Source: Arthrobacter_E sp044748305
GTDB lineage: Bacteria; Actinomycetota; Actinomycetes; Actinomycetales; Micrococcaceae
Assembly (NCBI RefSeq): GCF_044748305.1
Contig: NZ_JBIVFT010000009.1
Span: 62,001-126,000 of the forward strand
Direction of reading: 5' to 3'
Length of the DNA: 64,000 nucleotides
In this document: piece after piece, positions 49,587 through 58,983 of the stretch
Layout: each line of letters starts with the position of its first letter
Position numbering within the stretch: the stretch's first letter is position 1
Position numbers and translations under genes: made by a program
Notes under the pieces: model-generated
Seen by the model: only the letters and a program-made list of their open reading frames with translations
Databases searched by the model: none
What the model was told of the DNA's origin: nothing

Positions 49587-49630
49587 AACATCCTGGAATC
49601 CGTGCGGTTGCCGCCGGAAAGTAGCCTGAA

Positions 49631-51322
49631 ATGACCCAACTTGCTTTTGACCACCTCACCACGCCTCCGGCCCTGGCGAAGGACACCCTTCGCATCGTGC
49701 CGCTCGGCGGACTCGGTGAGGTGGGTCGGAACATGGCCGTCTTCGAGATCGGCGGCAAGCTCCTCATCGTGGATTGCGGTGTGCTCTTCCCGGAGGAGAC
49801 CCAGCCCGGTGTCGATCTCATCCTCCCGGACTTCAGCTACATCGAAGACCGTGTGGATGACATCCTCGCCGTCGTGCTCACCCACGGTCACGAGGACCAC
49901 ATCGGTGCCGTGCCGTATCTCCTGCGCCTGCGCAAGGACATCCCCCTGGTCGGTTCTCAGCTGACGCTGGCGCTCGTCGAGGCCAAGCTGGTCGAGCACC
50001 GCATCCGCCCTTACACCTTGGTGGTGGAAGAAGGCCAGGTAGAGCAGTTCGGACCGTTCAACTGCGAGTTCGTGGCCGTGAACCACTCCATTCCGGACGC
50101 CCTGGCGGTGTTCATCCGCACCGCGGGCGGCACCGTGCTGCACACCGGCGACTTCAAGATGGATCAGCTGCCGATGGACGGCCGCATCACGGACCTCCGT
50201 CACTTCGCCCGCCTCGGCGAGGAGGGCGTGGACCTGTTCATGTCCGACTCCACCAACGCGGAGGTCCCCGGTTTCACCACCGCGGAGAAGGAGATCGGCC
50301 CCACCCTGGACCGGGTCTTCGGCCAGGCCAAGAAGCGCATCATCGTCGCATCCTTCTCCTCGCACGTGCATCGCGTGCAGCAGGTGCTCGACGCCGCGGC
50401 CAAACACGGGCGCTCCGTGGCCTTCGTGGGCCGCTCCATGGTGCGCAACATGCAGATCGCCGCGAAGCTCGGCTACCTGGAGGTGCCAGAGGGCATCCTG
50501 GTGGACATCAAGAACATCGACAAGGTGCCGGACGAGAAGATCGTCCTGATGTCGACAGGTTCGCAGGGCGAGCCGATGGCCGCACTGTCGCGCATGGCGA
50601 ACGGCGACCACCGCGTCTCCGTCGGCCAGGGCGACACGGTGATCCTGGCCTCCAGCCTCATCCCGGGCAATGAGAACTCCGTGTTCCGTGTCATCAACGG
50701 CCTGCTGAAGCTCGGCGCGGATGTGATCCACAAGGGCAACGCCAAGGTGCACGTCTCCGGCCACGCCGCCGCGGGCGAGCTGCTGTACTGCTACAACATC
50801 CTCGAGCCGGTGAACGCGATGCCGGTGCACGGCGAGACCCGGCACCTGATCGCCAACGGCAAGATCGCGGAGGAGTCCGGCGTCCCCACGGAGAACATCG
50901 TCCTGGCCGACAACGGCACGGTCGTGGATCTGCACGACGGCCTCGCGAACATCGTGGGCCAGGTCGAGGTCGGGTTCGTCTACGTCGACGGCTCCAGTGT
51001 CGGCGAGATCACGGATGCCGATCTGAAGGATCGCCGAGTCCTCGGCGACGAAGGATTCATCTCCATCATCACGGTCATCAACCGCAGCACCGGCAAGGTG
51101 GTCTCGGGCCCCGAGATCCATGCCCGCGGCGTCGCCGAGGATGATGACGTGTTCAAGGAGATCATTCCCAAGATCAACGCAGCACTGGAAGAGGCAGTGG
51201 CGGACCGCAAGGACCACACCACCCACCAGTTGCAGCAGGTGGTACGCCGGGTCATCGGCACCTGGGTGAACCGTAAGCTGCGCCGTCGCCCGATGATCAT
51301 CCCGGTGGTCCTGGAAGCCTGA
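49631..51322 (+). CDS. rnj: Ribonuclease J
   Basis: A 563-residue metallo-beta-lactamase/beta-CASP nuclease with endo- and 5'-3' exonuclease activity in mRNA decay and rRNA maturation. The metal site HGHEDH is at residues 85-90, with GDFKMDQ and the late MPVHGETRH motif. A C-terminal domain of about 100 residues follows. It lies after dapA and is closed by a bidirectional-looking hairpin. Confidence 0.95.
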   Translation: MTQLAFDHLTTPPALAKDTLRIVPLGGLGEVGRNMAVFEIGGKLLIVDCGVLFPEETQPGVDLILPDFSYIEDRVDDILAVVLTHGHEDHIGAVPYLLRLRKDIPLVGSQLTLALVEAKLVEHRIRPYTLVVEEGQVEQFGPFNCEFVAVNHSIPDALAVFIRTAGGTVLHTGDFKMDQLPMDGRITDLRHFARLGEEGVDLFMSDSTNAEVPGFTTAEKEIGPTLDRVFGQAKKRIIVASFSSHVHRVQQVLDAAAKHGRSVAFVGRSMVRNMQIAAKLGYLEVPEGILVDIKNIDKVPDEKIVLMSTGSQGEPMAALSRMANGDHRVSVGQGDTVILASSLIPGNENSVFRVINGLLKLGADVIHKGNAKVHVSGHAAAGELLYCYNILEPVNAMPVHGETRHLIANGKIAEESGVPTENIVLADNGTVVDLHDGLANIVGQVEVGFVYVDGSSVGEITDADLKDRRVLGDEGFISIITVINRSTGKVVSGPEIHARGVAEDDDVFKEIIPKINAALEEAVADRKDHTTHQLQQVVRRVIGTWVNRKLRRRPMIIPVVLEA

Positions 51323-51354
51323 GTCTCAGACGTTCTTCCGGTCAGCCGGATTGA

Positions 51355-51386
51355 GGTGGACCCTGCCGATTCCGGCGGGGTCCACC
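51355..51386 (+). terminator. Terminator after RNase J gene
   Basis: A 14 bp stem (51355-51368 and 51373-51386) with a 4 nt loop, followed by GTCGTTTAAC. One G-T wobble. Confidence 0.75.
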
Positions 51387-51481
51387 GTCGTTTAACGTGG
51401 ATTTCGCCGGTCATGGCGCCCAGGAGAGCCGACGAGGTCCTGGAAGAGCCGGAAATCCGCGGTTTGGAGACCCTTCTGCGT

Positions 51482-51487
51482 TAGCGT
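51482..51487 (+). promoter_or_regulatory. -10 box of ftsK (leaderless start)
   Basis: TAGCGT with exactly 6 nt to the ATG at 51494. Confidence 0.55.
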
Positions 51488-51493
51488 TGGAGC

Positions 51494-54328
51494 ATGGCGA
51501 CTCGTACCCCTTCTGCGCCAAAAGGCACCACGAAAAGCAAAAGCACCGGTTCTTCGGGCCGTTCCACCACCAGTCGGAGCGGAACCTCGAAGTCGGCAGC
51601 GGCCCGGCATCAGAACGCCGGAGCCGCTGAGCAGCCCTGGCTGATCCGTGCCCTGGCGGGAGCATATCTGGGCCTGGCCCATGCCGTCGGCGCGGGGGTG
51701 CGCAGGATCGGACGGGACGTCAGCGGGATGGACCCGGACCTCCGGCGCGACGGCGCCGCGCTCTTCAATCTTCTGCTGGCGGTCTTCATCGCCACCTTCG
51801 CCTGGTGGGGTCTGAGCGGTTGGCTGCCGACGATCGTCTCTTCCGTGGTCAACGGCACCTTCGGCTGGATGACGTACCTTCTGCCGCTCATGCTGGCGGT
51901 CTGCGGCGTCAGGCTTTTCCGCCACCCGGAGGACACTCGCGGCAACAACCGGATCGGCATCGGGTTCATCATCATGACCGTGGCCGGTTCCGGTCTGGCC
52001 CACGTGATCGGTGGGCAGCCCAGTCCGTTCGACGGTTTCGACGGTGTGCGTCGCGCGGGCGGCATGGTCGGGTTCCTGGTGGCCTCTCCCTTGGCGGCTG
52101 TGCATGCCGCACTTCCCCTGGTGCTGTACGCGTTCCTGGCCTTCACCTCGCTCCTCATCGTGACCGCGACGCCGTTCACCGCCATTCCGCGCAGGATCCG
52201 CGACGCCTATGAGCATCTGATGGGCATGGACCTGCGGCAGGACGAGGGGGCGGACGCCCACGACCGCAGCTACCTGTACGAACACGACCGGAAGCCGGTC
52301 AAGGCCGCACGTAAGAAGCGGCTGTTCGGCAAGGACAAGGATGAGGACGGGCGCTCCGTGGACGGCTACGCGGGCGACGAGGCCTTCGAGCATGCGGTGG
52401 TCGACGACGCCGAGGCCGCGACCGCCGTCGTCGAGGCGCTTCCCAAAGCACTCGCGGCCCCTGTCGTCCCGCCGGGCGTGCGGCGCCCCACTCAGGCGGA
52501 GGTGGCACGGGAGAAGATCAAGGAGCGCCAGGGCCTGGGTCAGGAGCCGAACCCTGACGACACGGCGACGCAGGCTCTGCCCGCCGTCCAGGCGGCTCCT
52601 GTCTTCAATGTGGAGGCCCAGAAGGCCCCCATGCCGGCCCCGATTCCGCAGCGCACGGAGCAGCTCTCCCTGGCAGGGGACGTGACGTACACCCTGCCCA
52701 ACGCCGACTCCCTGGTGGCCGGCACCGTTCCGAAGGAGCGCACCGAGGCCAACGACGCCGTCGTCGCCGCTCTCACCGACACGCTTCAGCAGTTCAATGT
52801 GGATGCGGCCGTGACCGGATTCAGCCGTGGGCCGACCGTCACCCGCTATGAGATCGAGCTCGCCCCGGGCACCAAGGTGGAGCGCGTCACGGCGCTGTCG
52901 AAGAACATCTCCTACGCAGTGGCGAGTTCCGATGTGCGCATCCTGAGCCCCATTCCGGGCAAGAGCGCGATCGGCATCGAGATCCCGAACACGGACCGCG
53001 AGACGGTTTCGCTGGGCGATGTACTCCGGAGCCAGAACGCACGACGCACGGAGCACCCGATGGTCATGGGTGTCGGCAAGGATGTCGAGGGCGGGTTCGT
53101 GGTGGCCAACCTCGCCAAGATGCCTCACATGCTGGTCGCCGGTGCCACGGGTGCCGGTAAATCGTCCTTCGTGAACTCGATGATCACCTCGATCCTCATG
53201 CGTTCCACTCCCGACGAAGTCCGCATGGTCATGGTGGACCCGAAGCGCGTGGAGCTCACCGCCTATGAAGGCGTGCCCCACCTGATCACCCCGATCATCA
53301 CGAACCCCAAGAAGGCTGCGGAGGCCCTCCAGTGGGTGGTCCGGGAGATGGATGCCCGCTACGACGATCTGGCCAACTACGGGTACAAGCACATCGATGA
53401 CTTCAACAAGGCCGTCCGTGCCGGCAAGGTGGTGCCTCCACCGGATTCCAAGCGCGTCATCAAGCCGTACCCCTATCTGCTGGTGATCGTGGACGAGCTG
53501 GCCGACCTCATGATGGTCGCCCCCCGCGACGTCGAGGACTCGATCGTCCGCATCACGCAGCTGGCCCGTGCGGCCGGCATCCACTTGGTGCTGGCCACCC
53601 AGCGGCCCTCCGTGGACGTGGTGACGGGTCTGATCAAGGCCAACGTGCCGTCCCGTATGGCGTTCGCGACCTCCTCGGTGACCGATTCCCGCGTGGTCCT
53701 GGACCAGCCGGGGGCCGAAAAGCTCATCGGACAGGGTGACGCGCTCTTCCTGCCCATGGGCGCTTCCAAGCCGATGCGTGTCCAAGGTGCCTGGGTCAGC
53801 GAGTCGGAGATCCACAAGGTCGTCGAACACGTCAAGGGCCAGCTGCAGGTCAGCTACCGCGAGGATGTGGCGGTCGAGGCGCCGAAGAAGCAGATCGACG
53901 ACGACATCGGGGACGATCTGGACCTGCTGCTGCAGGCCACTGAGCTGGTGGTCACGACCCAGTTCGGGTCCACCTCGATGCTGCAGCGTAAGCTCCGCGT
54001 GGGTTTCGCCAAGGCAGGTCGCCTGATGGACCTCATGGAGTCGCGTGGCGTTGTCGGCCCGTCTGAGGGTTCCAAGGCACGTGACGTGCTGGTCAAGCCG
54101 GACGGGCTCGCCGCAGTGCTGGCCACCATCCGTGGAGACGAGGTCCCGGCGGTGCCGGACGACCAGTCCCAGGCTCTGGCGGACAATGCGAATGCAAACC
54201 ATCAGATGGGCGACTACGGCGTGGACCTCGTCCAGCAGGATCTGGACTCCCGCGCGCAGGCGTCGGACTACGGCGATGATGACGACGACGAGGGTGGAGA
54301 GGACGCCTGGCAGCTCACCGGGCGGTAG
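51494..54328 (+). CDS. ftsK: DNA translocase FtsK
   Basis: A 944-residue division-site DNA pump. The first 40 residues are Ser/Thr/Lys-rich and disordered. Four membrane helices lie between about residues 90 and 235, then a linker. The motor domain has Walker A GATGAGKS at residues 550-557, Walker B LLVIVDELADLMM and AGIHLVLATQRPSVDVVTG. The C-terminal gamma winged-helix that reads polar chromosomal motifs is present (TSMLQRKLRVGFAKAGRLMD). It ends in an acidic tail and overlaps the pgsA promoter box. Confidence 0.96.
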   Translation: MATRTPSAPKGTTKSKSTGSSGRSTTSRSGTSKSAAARHQNAGAAEQPWLIRALAGAYLGLAHAVGAGVRRIGRDVSGMDPDLRRDGAALFNLLLAVFIATFAWWGLSGWLPTIVSSVVNGTFGWMTYLLPLMLAVCGVRLFRHPEDTRGNNRIGIGFIIMTVAGSGLAHVIGGQPSPFDGFDGVRRAGGMVGFLVASPLAAVHAALPLVLYAFLAFTSLLIVTATPFTAIPRRIRDAYEHLMGMDLRQDEGADAHDRSYLYEHDRKPVKAARKKRLFGKDKDEDGRSVDGYAGDEAFEHAVVDDAEAATAVVEALPKALAAPVVPPGVRRPTQAEVAREKIKERQGLGQEPNPDDTATQALPAVQAAPVFNVEAQKAPMPAPIPQRTEQLSLAGDVTYTLPNADSLVAGTVPKERTEANDAVVAALTDTLQQFNVDAAVTGFSRGPTVTRYEIELAPGTKVERVTALSKNISYAVASSDVRILSPIPGKSAIGIEIPNTDRETVSLGDVLRSQNARRTEHPMVMGVGKDVEGGFVVANLAKMPHMLVAGATGAGKSSFVNSMITSILMRSTPDEVRMVMVDPKRVELTAYEGVPHLITPIITNPKKAAEALQWVVREMDARYDDLANYGYKHIDDFNKAVRAGKVVPPPDSKRVIKPYPYLLVIVDELADLMMVAPRDVEDSIVRITQLARAAGIHLVLATQRPSVDVVTGLIKANVPSRMAFATSSVTDSRVVLDQPGAEKLIGQGDALFLPMGASKPMRVQGAWVSESEIHKVVEHVKGQLQVSYREDVAVEAPKKQIDDDIGDDLDLLLQATELVVTTQFGSTSMLQRKLRVGFAKAGRLMDLMESRGVVGPSEGSKARDVLVKPDGLAAVLATIRGDEVPAVPDDQSQALADNANANHQMGDYGVDLVQQDLDSRAQASDYGDDDDDEGGEDAWQLTGR

Positions 54329-54338
54329 CCTTGGGAAG

Positions 54339-54920
54339 GTGAGCAGCCCCTCCTCCTCGCAGGTCTGGAACCTGCCCAACATCCTGACCATGCTGCGGAT
54401 CGTCCTGGTCCCTTTCTTCGCCTGGTTCCTCCTGGCCGACGACGGGGCCCAGGGGCCGTGGCGCTGGGCGGCGCTGGCCGTGTTCGTGGTCGCCATGTAC
54501 ACGGACAAGCTGGACGGTGACATCGCGCGGGCCCGAGGCCTGATCACCGACTTCGGCAAGATCGCGGACCCGATCGCCGACAAGCTCCTGACCGGTACGG
54601 CGTTCGTGATCCTCTCCGTGCTCGGACAGATCCCGTGGTGGGCGACGCTGATCATCCTGATCCGTGAATGGGGAATCACCCTTTTGCGCCTGGTCGTGAT
54701 CCGGTACGGAGTCATCCCGGCCTCGAGCGGTGGAAAGATCAAGACGGTCCTGCAGACCGTGGTGCTGTTCCTCTACCTGCTGCCGTTCACGGCGCAGTGG
54801 CAGTGGCTCGGAGTGGTCGCTTTCATCCTCCTGCTTGCGACGGTGGCGGTGACCCTGGTGACCGGCCTGCAGTACATCCTGCAATCGATCCGGCTGATCC
54901 GGGCGGGTTCCCGTGACTGA
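54339..54920 (+). CDS. pgsA: CDP-diacylglycerol-glycerol-3-phosphate 3-phosphatidyltransferase
   Basis: A 193-residue membrane enzyme that makes phosphatidylglycerol phosphate. The CDP-alcohol phosphotransferase signature D-G-x2-A-R-x8-G-x3-D-x3-D is present as DGDIARARGLITDFGKIADP. About five membrane helices. The start is GTG at 54339; TAGCCT, which includes the ftsK stop, is 7 nt upstream and may be its -10 box. Its stop overlaps the pncC start by 8 bp. Confidence 0.92.
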   Translation: MSSPSSSQVWNLPNILTMLRIVLVPFFAWFLLADDGAQGPWRWAALAVFVVAMYTDKLDGDIARARGLITDFGKIADPIADKLLTGTAFVILSVLGQIPWWATLIILIREWGITLLRLVVIRYGVIPASSGGKIKTVLQTVVLFLYLLPFTAQWQWLGVVAFILLLATVAVTLVTGLQYILQSIRLIRAGSRD

Positions 54921-55428
54921 GCGGGGGAGTGCTGCAGGCCCTGCCGTGGAGCAGGCGGTTCGCGACGCCGTGGAGTCGGCACTCTCGCTCGGGGTGACGG
55001 TGGCGACGGCCGAATCGCTCACCGCAGGTCTGGTAGCGGCGCGGCTGGCCGATGTGCCCGGTGCTTCGGGGACGCTCCGTGGGGGCGTGGTCTCGTACCA
55101 CAACGACGTCAAACGCGATCTCCTGGGCGTCTCGGCGGAACTTCTGGCGGAGCGGGGTTCGGTGGACGCGGACGTGGCGCGGGCCATGGCGGCGGGAGCG
55201 CGGGTCGCGTGCGGCGCGGACCTGGCGGTGAGCACCACGGGGGTGGCCGGCCCGGATGCACACGATGGCAAGCCCGTCGGCACGGTCTACATCGGTGTCG
55301 CGGACGCCTCAGGAAGTGTCGCTCATGCCCATCACTTCGTGGGCGGACGCCCGCAGATCCGTGAGGCGGCGGTGCGCGCCGCCGTCGTGCACTTACTGAG
55401 TGCTCTCCGTGAGTTGCCTGGGAAATGA
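54913..55428 (+). CDS. pncC: Nicotinamide-nucleotide amidohydrolase PncC (CinA C-terminal domain)
   Basis: A 171-residue stand-alone CinA C-terminal domain. Signature segments are VATAESLTAGLVAARLADVP and GVVSYHNDVKRDLLGV, then VSTTGVAGPDAHDGKPVGTV. It hydrolyses NMN to nicotinate mononucleotide and ammonia in pyridine nucleotide salvage. The N-terminal CinA domain is absent, as usual in this group. GTG start inside the end of pgsA. Confidence 0.9.
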   Translation: MTERGSAAGPAVEQAVRDAVESALSLGVTVATAESLTAGLVAARLADVPGASGTLRGGVVSYHNDVKRDLLGVSAELLAERGSVDADVARAMAAGARVACGADLAVSTTGVAGPDAHDGKPVGTVYIGVADASGSVAHAHHFVGGRPQIREAAVRAAVVHLLSALRELPGK

Positions 55429-55472
55429 GCCCAGGGGAACAAAAGCCGGTGGCCGGAAGTTACTTTAGTGTC

Positions 55473-55500
55473 GCCACCACACCGGTGGTGGCCATAGGAT
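55473..55500 (+). promoter_or_regulatory. Inverted repeat and -10 box upstream of clgR
   Basis: GCCACCA (55473-55479) and TGGTGGC (55486-55492) flank CACCGG. TAGGAT (55495-55500) follows three bases later as a possible -10. No -35 box is evident, so an activator might act here. Confidence 0.45.
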
Positions 55501-55635
55501 GAAAACAGACCCAAGGTCTGCATGAAGGAGCAAGCGATACACATGGTGAAGCAGCCCGTATCCGTGAACGGCGTGGTCCGCTGGAAGGATGTGGGCCTCC
55601 TCGATCCGGCACAGCACGAAGCGAAGGAGCGCAAG

Positions 55636-55962
55636 ATGGTTGTCCTGCGTCACGAGATCGGTGATGTCCTCCGTGATGTCCGTCAGCGCCAGGGACGCAC
55701 TTTGCGGGAAGTCTCGCACAGCGCCCGAGTGTCGCTTGGGTACCTGAGCGAGGTCGAACGCGGTCAGAAGGAAGCCTCCTCGGAGTTGCTCTCCTCGATC
55801 TGCTCCGCCTTGGATGTTCCCCTTTCCAGCATGCTCCGCGAGGTCAGTGACCGGGTGGCTGTGGCTGAAGGCCTCGCCGTTCCGGATACCCTTCCTCAGG
55901 ATTTCGCTCAGCGTTACGGACACGGTCTGGGCGACGAACTGGAACTCGTCGGAAGCCGCTGA
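55636..55962 (+). CDS. clgR: XRE-family regulator ClgR
   Basis: A 108-residue helix-turn-helix activator. The DNA-binding part LREVSHSARVSLGYLSEVER and the following GQKEASSELLSSICSALDVP are the hallmark of the ClgR group, which controls clp protease genes and stress responses in actinobacteria. I prefer the ATG at 55636, which has AAGGAG 6 nt upstream. In-frame ATGs at 55522 and 55543 would add 38 or 31 residues that do not resemble the family. The leader would then be about 130 nt. It follows pncC, a common arrangement. Confidence 0.88.
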   Translation: MVVLRHEIGDVLRDVRQRQGRTLREVSHSARVSLGYLSEVERGQKEASSELLSSICSALDVPLSSMLREVSDRVAVAEGLAVPDTLPQDFAQRYGHGLGDELELVGSR

Positions 55963-55981
55963 GAACGGCCCCGGACATCGA

Positions 55982-56017
55982 GAGGCCCCGGTGGTGCATT
56001 CGCACCGCCGGGGCCTC
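55982..56017. terminator. Bidirectional terminator between clgR and marR
   Basis: A 16 bp GC-rich stem (55982-55997 and 56002-56017, one wobble) with a 4 nt loop, between convergent genes. Confidence 0.75.
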
Positions 56018-56035
56018 CGCCGTTTCCGGTGCGGC

Positions 56036-56560
56036 TCAGAGCCCGTCGCGCTCGTAAAGGCTGTTGAGTTTGCCGAGGTTGGCCGCCAGCGCTCCAAGCT
56101 CCGTGGTGTCCCATTCGCCCAGGCGCTGCCGGAAGATCTCCCGTCGCGCATCCTGCACCCGGGCCATGGTGGCTTCGCCCTCCGGGGTCAGTTGCAGCAA
56201 CTGTGCGCGGCCATCGAGCGGGTCGGCATCCTTGGAGACCAGGCCGAGGCCCATGAGGAAGGTGATCTGGCGGCTGACCGTCGGCTTCCCGACCCCGATG
56301 AGAGCGGCGAGCTCCGTCAGGCGGATCGGTCCTTGGCGGCGCAGGATCGAGAGCAGCCCGTAGGCCGACGGGTCCATGTCGGGGTGAACCTGCCGGGAGA
56401 GCCGCAAGGAGACGGCGCGGCCACGCCGCCACAGCAGGCTCATCTGATGCTCGACGGCGTGGATCGCCTCATCGAGGGAATCGCCGGCCGGGGTGTCCGC
56501 TCCGCTCTCGGGGGCGGGCGCTCCCTCGTCTCCGGGACCGGTGGGTGCGGCTGTGCTCAT
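56036..56560 (-). CDS. MarR-family regulator
   Basis: A 174-residue MarR protein. The first 30 residues are acidic and disordered, and the winged helix includes LTELAALIGVGKPTVSRQIT and the wing LVSKDADPLDGRAQLLQLTP. The ATG at 56560 is set by a TAGAAT box 6 nt upstream. It stands alone; its target is not apparent. The other neighbour is the DUF3046/recA group. Confidence 0.88.
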   Translation of the reverse strand: MSTAAPTGPGDEGAPAPESGADTPAGDSLDEAIHAVEHQMSLLWRRGRAVSLRLSRQVHPDMDPSAYGLLSILRRQGPIRLTELAALIGVGKPTVSRQITFLMGLGLVSKDADPLDGRAQLLQLTPEGEATMARVQDARREIFRQRLGEWDTTELGALAANLGKLNSLYERDGL

Positions 56561-56566
56561 GAGTCC

Positions 56567-56572
56567 ATTCTA
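56567..56572 (-). promoter_or_regulatory. -10 box of the marR-type gene (leaderless start)
   Basis: TAGAAT on the minus strand, exactly 6 nt before the ATG at 56560. A close match to the consensus. Confidence 0.6.
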
Positions 56573-56644
56573 CGGAGCGGCCCATCCGGTGGATTCCGGA
56601 CCCACCGGACGGGGCGCGGTCCTCGGGCGTGAGAAGGTGGACGG

Positions 56645-56872
56645 GTGCGACGATCCCAGTTCTGGCAGTTGATGGAAGACGAGTTCGGCACGGCCTATGC
56701 CCATCATCTGGCCGGCAGCCTCGCGCTGCGTGAGCTGGGCAGCCGGACGGCCCAGCAGGCCATTGCCGAAGGCCGTGACCTCCGGTCCGTATGGATCGCC
56801 ATCTGTGACGCCCAGGACATTCCTCAGGAACGCCGGCTGGGCAAGGATCCCAAGGCCGCCAAACGCGACTGA
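56645..56872 (+). CDS. DUF3046 family protein
   Basis: A 75-residue protein of the DUF3046 group, which in actinobacteria lies just upstream of recA. Conserved segments are FWQLMEDEFGTAYAHHLAGS and VWIAICDAQDIPQERRLGKD. The start is GTG at 56645. Function unknown; the link to recA is by position only. The SOS box lies downstream of it, so it is not in the recA transcript. Confidence 0.88.
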   Translation: MRRSQFWQLMEDEFGTAYAHHLAGSLALRELGSRTAQQAIAEGRDLRSVWIAICDAQDIPQERRLGKDPKAAKRD

Positions 56873-56907
56873 GCCGACACGAGGGCGGCAACACGCCGTC
56901 CGGGTAT

Positions 56908-56923
56908 TCGAATAGTTGTTCGA
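56908..56923 (+). promoter_or_regulatory. SOS (LexA) box upstream of recA
   Basis: TCGAATAGTTGTTCGA differs from the actinobacterial LexA consensus TCGAAC-N4-GTTCGA at one base. It lies 188 bp before the recA ATG. recA should be induced by DNA damage. Confidence 0.85.
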
Positions 56924-57110
56924 ATGGGGTTACGCTTTTCTCAGAGAAAAACGCGGTCTGATTGTCCACATAGGGTGGCCTGGCGAATTTTTTGTCAGTC
57001 CTCGCTCCTATTCTCGACAGTGAAGTCCTCGGGTGACCGCCCGGGGCTGTTCAGGACTCAGGTCATCATCGTCGCGGCCCCGTGGCCGCGCATGAAGCAA
57101 GGGGTATGTC

Positions 57111-58152
<1,042 letters not shown>

Positions 58153-58166
<14 letters not shown>

Positions 58167-58932
58167 CGACCGGTCCGGACCTCAGGACGCGGTATCCAGG
58201 AGCCTCGGTATGCAGATACCGGGGCTCCGGCCCGCTTCCGGGCTGAATCGGCCGAGTGGTCCGGCCCGCGAGTCCCTGCCGTGGACCTCAGGGGAAGCGG
58301 AAGTTCGGCGGGATGACCGTGAACCCGCCCGGGCTCCCGATAGGGGCAGGGTGCGTGAGGAGACGGTGATCTCTGACGCGGCAGAGGTCGCCGTAGCAGA
58401 GGTTCCCGCAGCGGAAGAGGACCGGGACGCTGACCCTGTCTCGGTGGCCCGTACCATCGTGCTCCGGCAGTTGAGTGCGGGGCCGCGGACCCGGCATCAG
58501 CTGGCCCGGAAACTCAAGGACCGGGAAGTGTCCGAGGACGCAGCCAAGATCGTTCTGGACCGCTTCGAAGAACTCAAGCTCATCGATGATGCTGAATTCG
58601 CCGCGCTGTGGGTACGGAGCCGGGCCGAGAACCGTCACCTCGGCTCAGCCACGCTGCGCCGGGAGCTGCGAGACAAAGGCGTCGCGGAACCGCTGATCGA
58701 GCACGCTCTCGAACAACTGAGCGCGGACAGCGAACGTGACTCGGCCCGGTATCTCGTGGCGCGCAAACTCGCCCGTGTGGATTGCGCTGCTCTCGACCGG
58801 AAAGAACGCGACAAGCACACCCGCCGGTTGGTGGCCATGCTCGTGCGCAAGGGGCACTCGCCGGGGCAGGCGTTCGGCGTCGTCGCTGAAGCACTCAATG
58901 GCGGAAGCGAAAGCTGGGAAGACGAGCGCTGA
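58153..58932 (+). CDS. recX: RecA regulator RecX
   Basis: A 259-residue RecX. The helical repeat core begins near residue 95 with ARTIVLRQLSAGPRTRHQLA and continues through ENRHLGSATLRRELRDKGVA and RLVAMLVRKGHSPGQAFGVV. The first 90 residues are disordered and acidic. The likely start is TTG at 58153, inside the recA end by 14 bp. An ATG at 58210 (residue 20) is an alternative. RecX limits RecA filaments; overlap with recA couples their synthesis. Confidence 0.88.
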
Positions 58933-58971
58933 GGCTGCCCACCCCGCCCTGCGGGCGCCCAGCCGGGCCGG

Positions 58972-58977
58972 TACCCT
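58972..58977 (+). promoter_or_regulatory. -10 box of miaB (leaderless start)
   Basis: TACCCT with exactly 6 nt to the GTG at 58984. Confidence 0.55.
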
Positions 58978-58983
58978 TGAAAG

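Noticed and set aside
49622..49627. TAGCCT as -10 box of the RNase J gene
   Set aside because: It is only 3 nt from the ATG, too close for transcription to include the start codon.
51392..54742. Open frame of more than 1100 codons antisense to ftsK
   Set aside because: Shadow of ftsK and pgsA; no domain or ribosome binding site.
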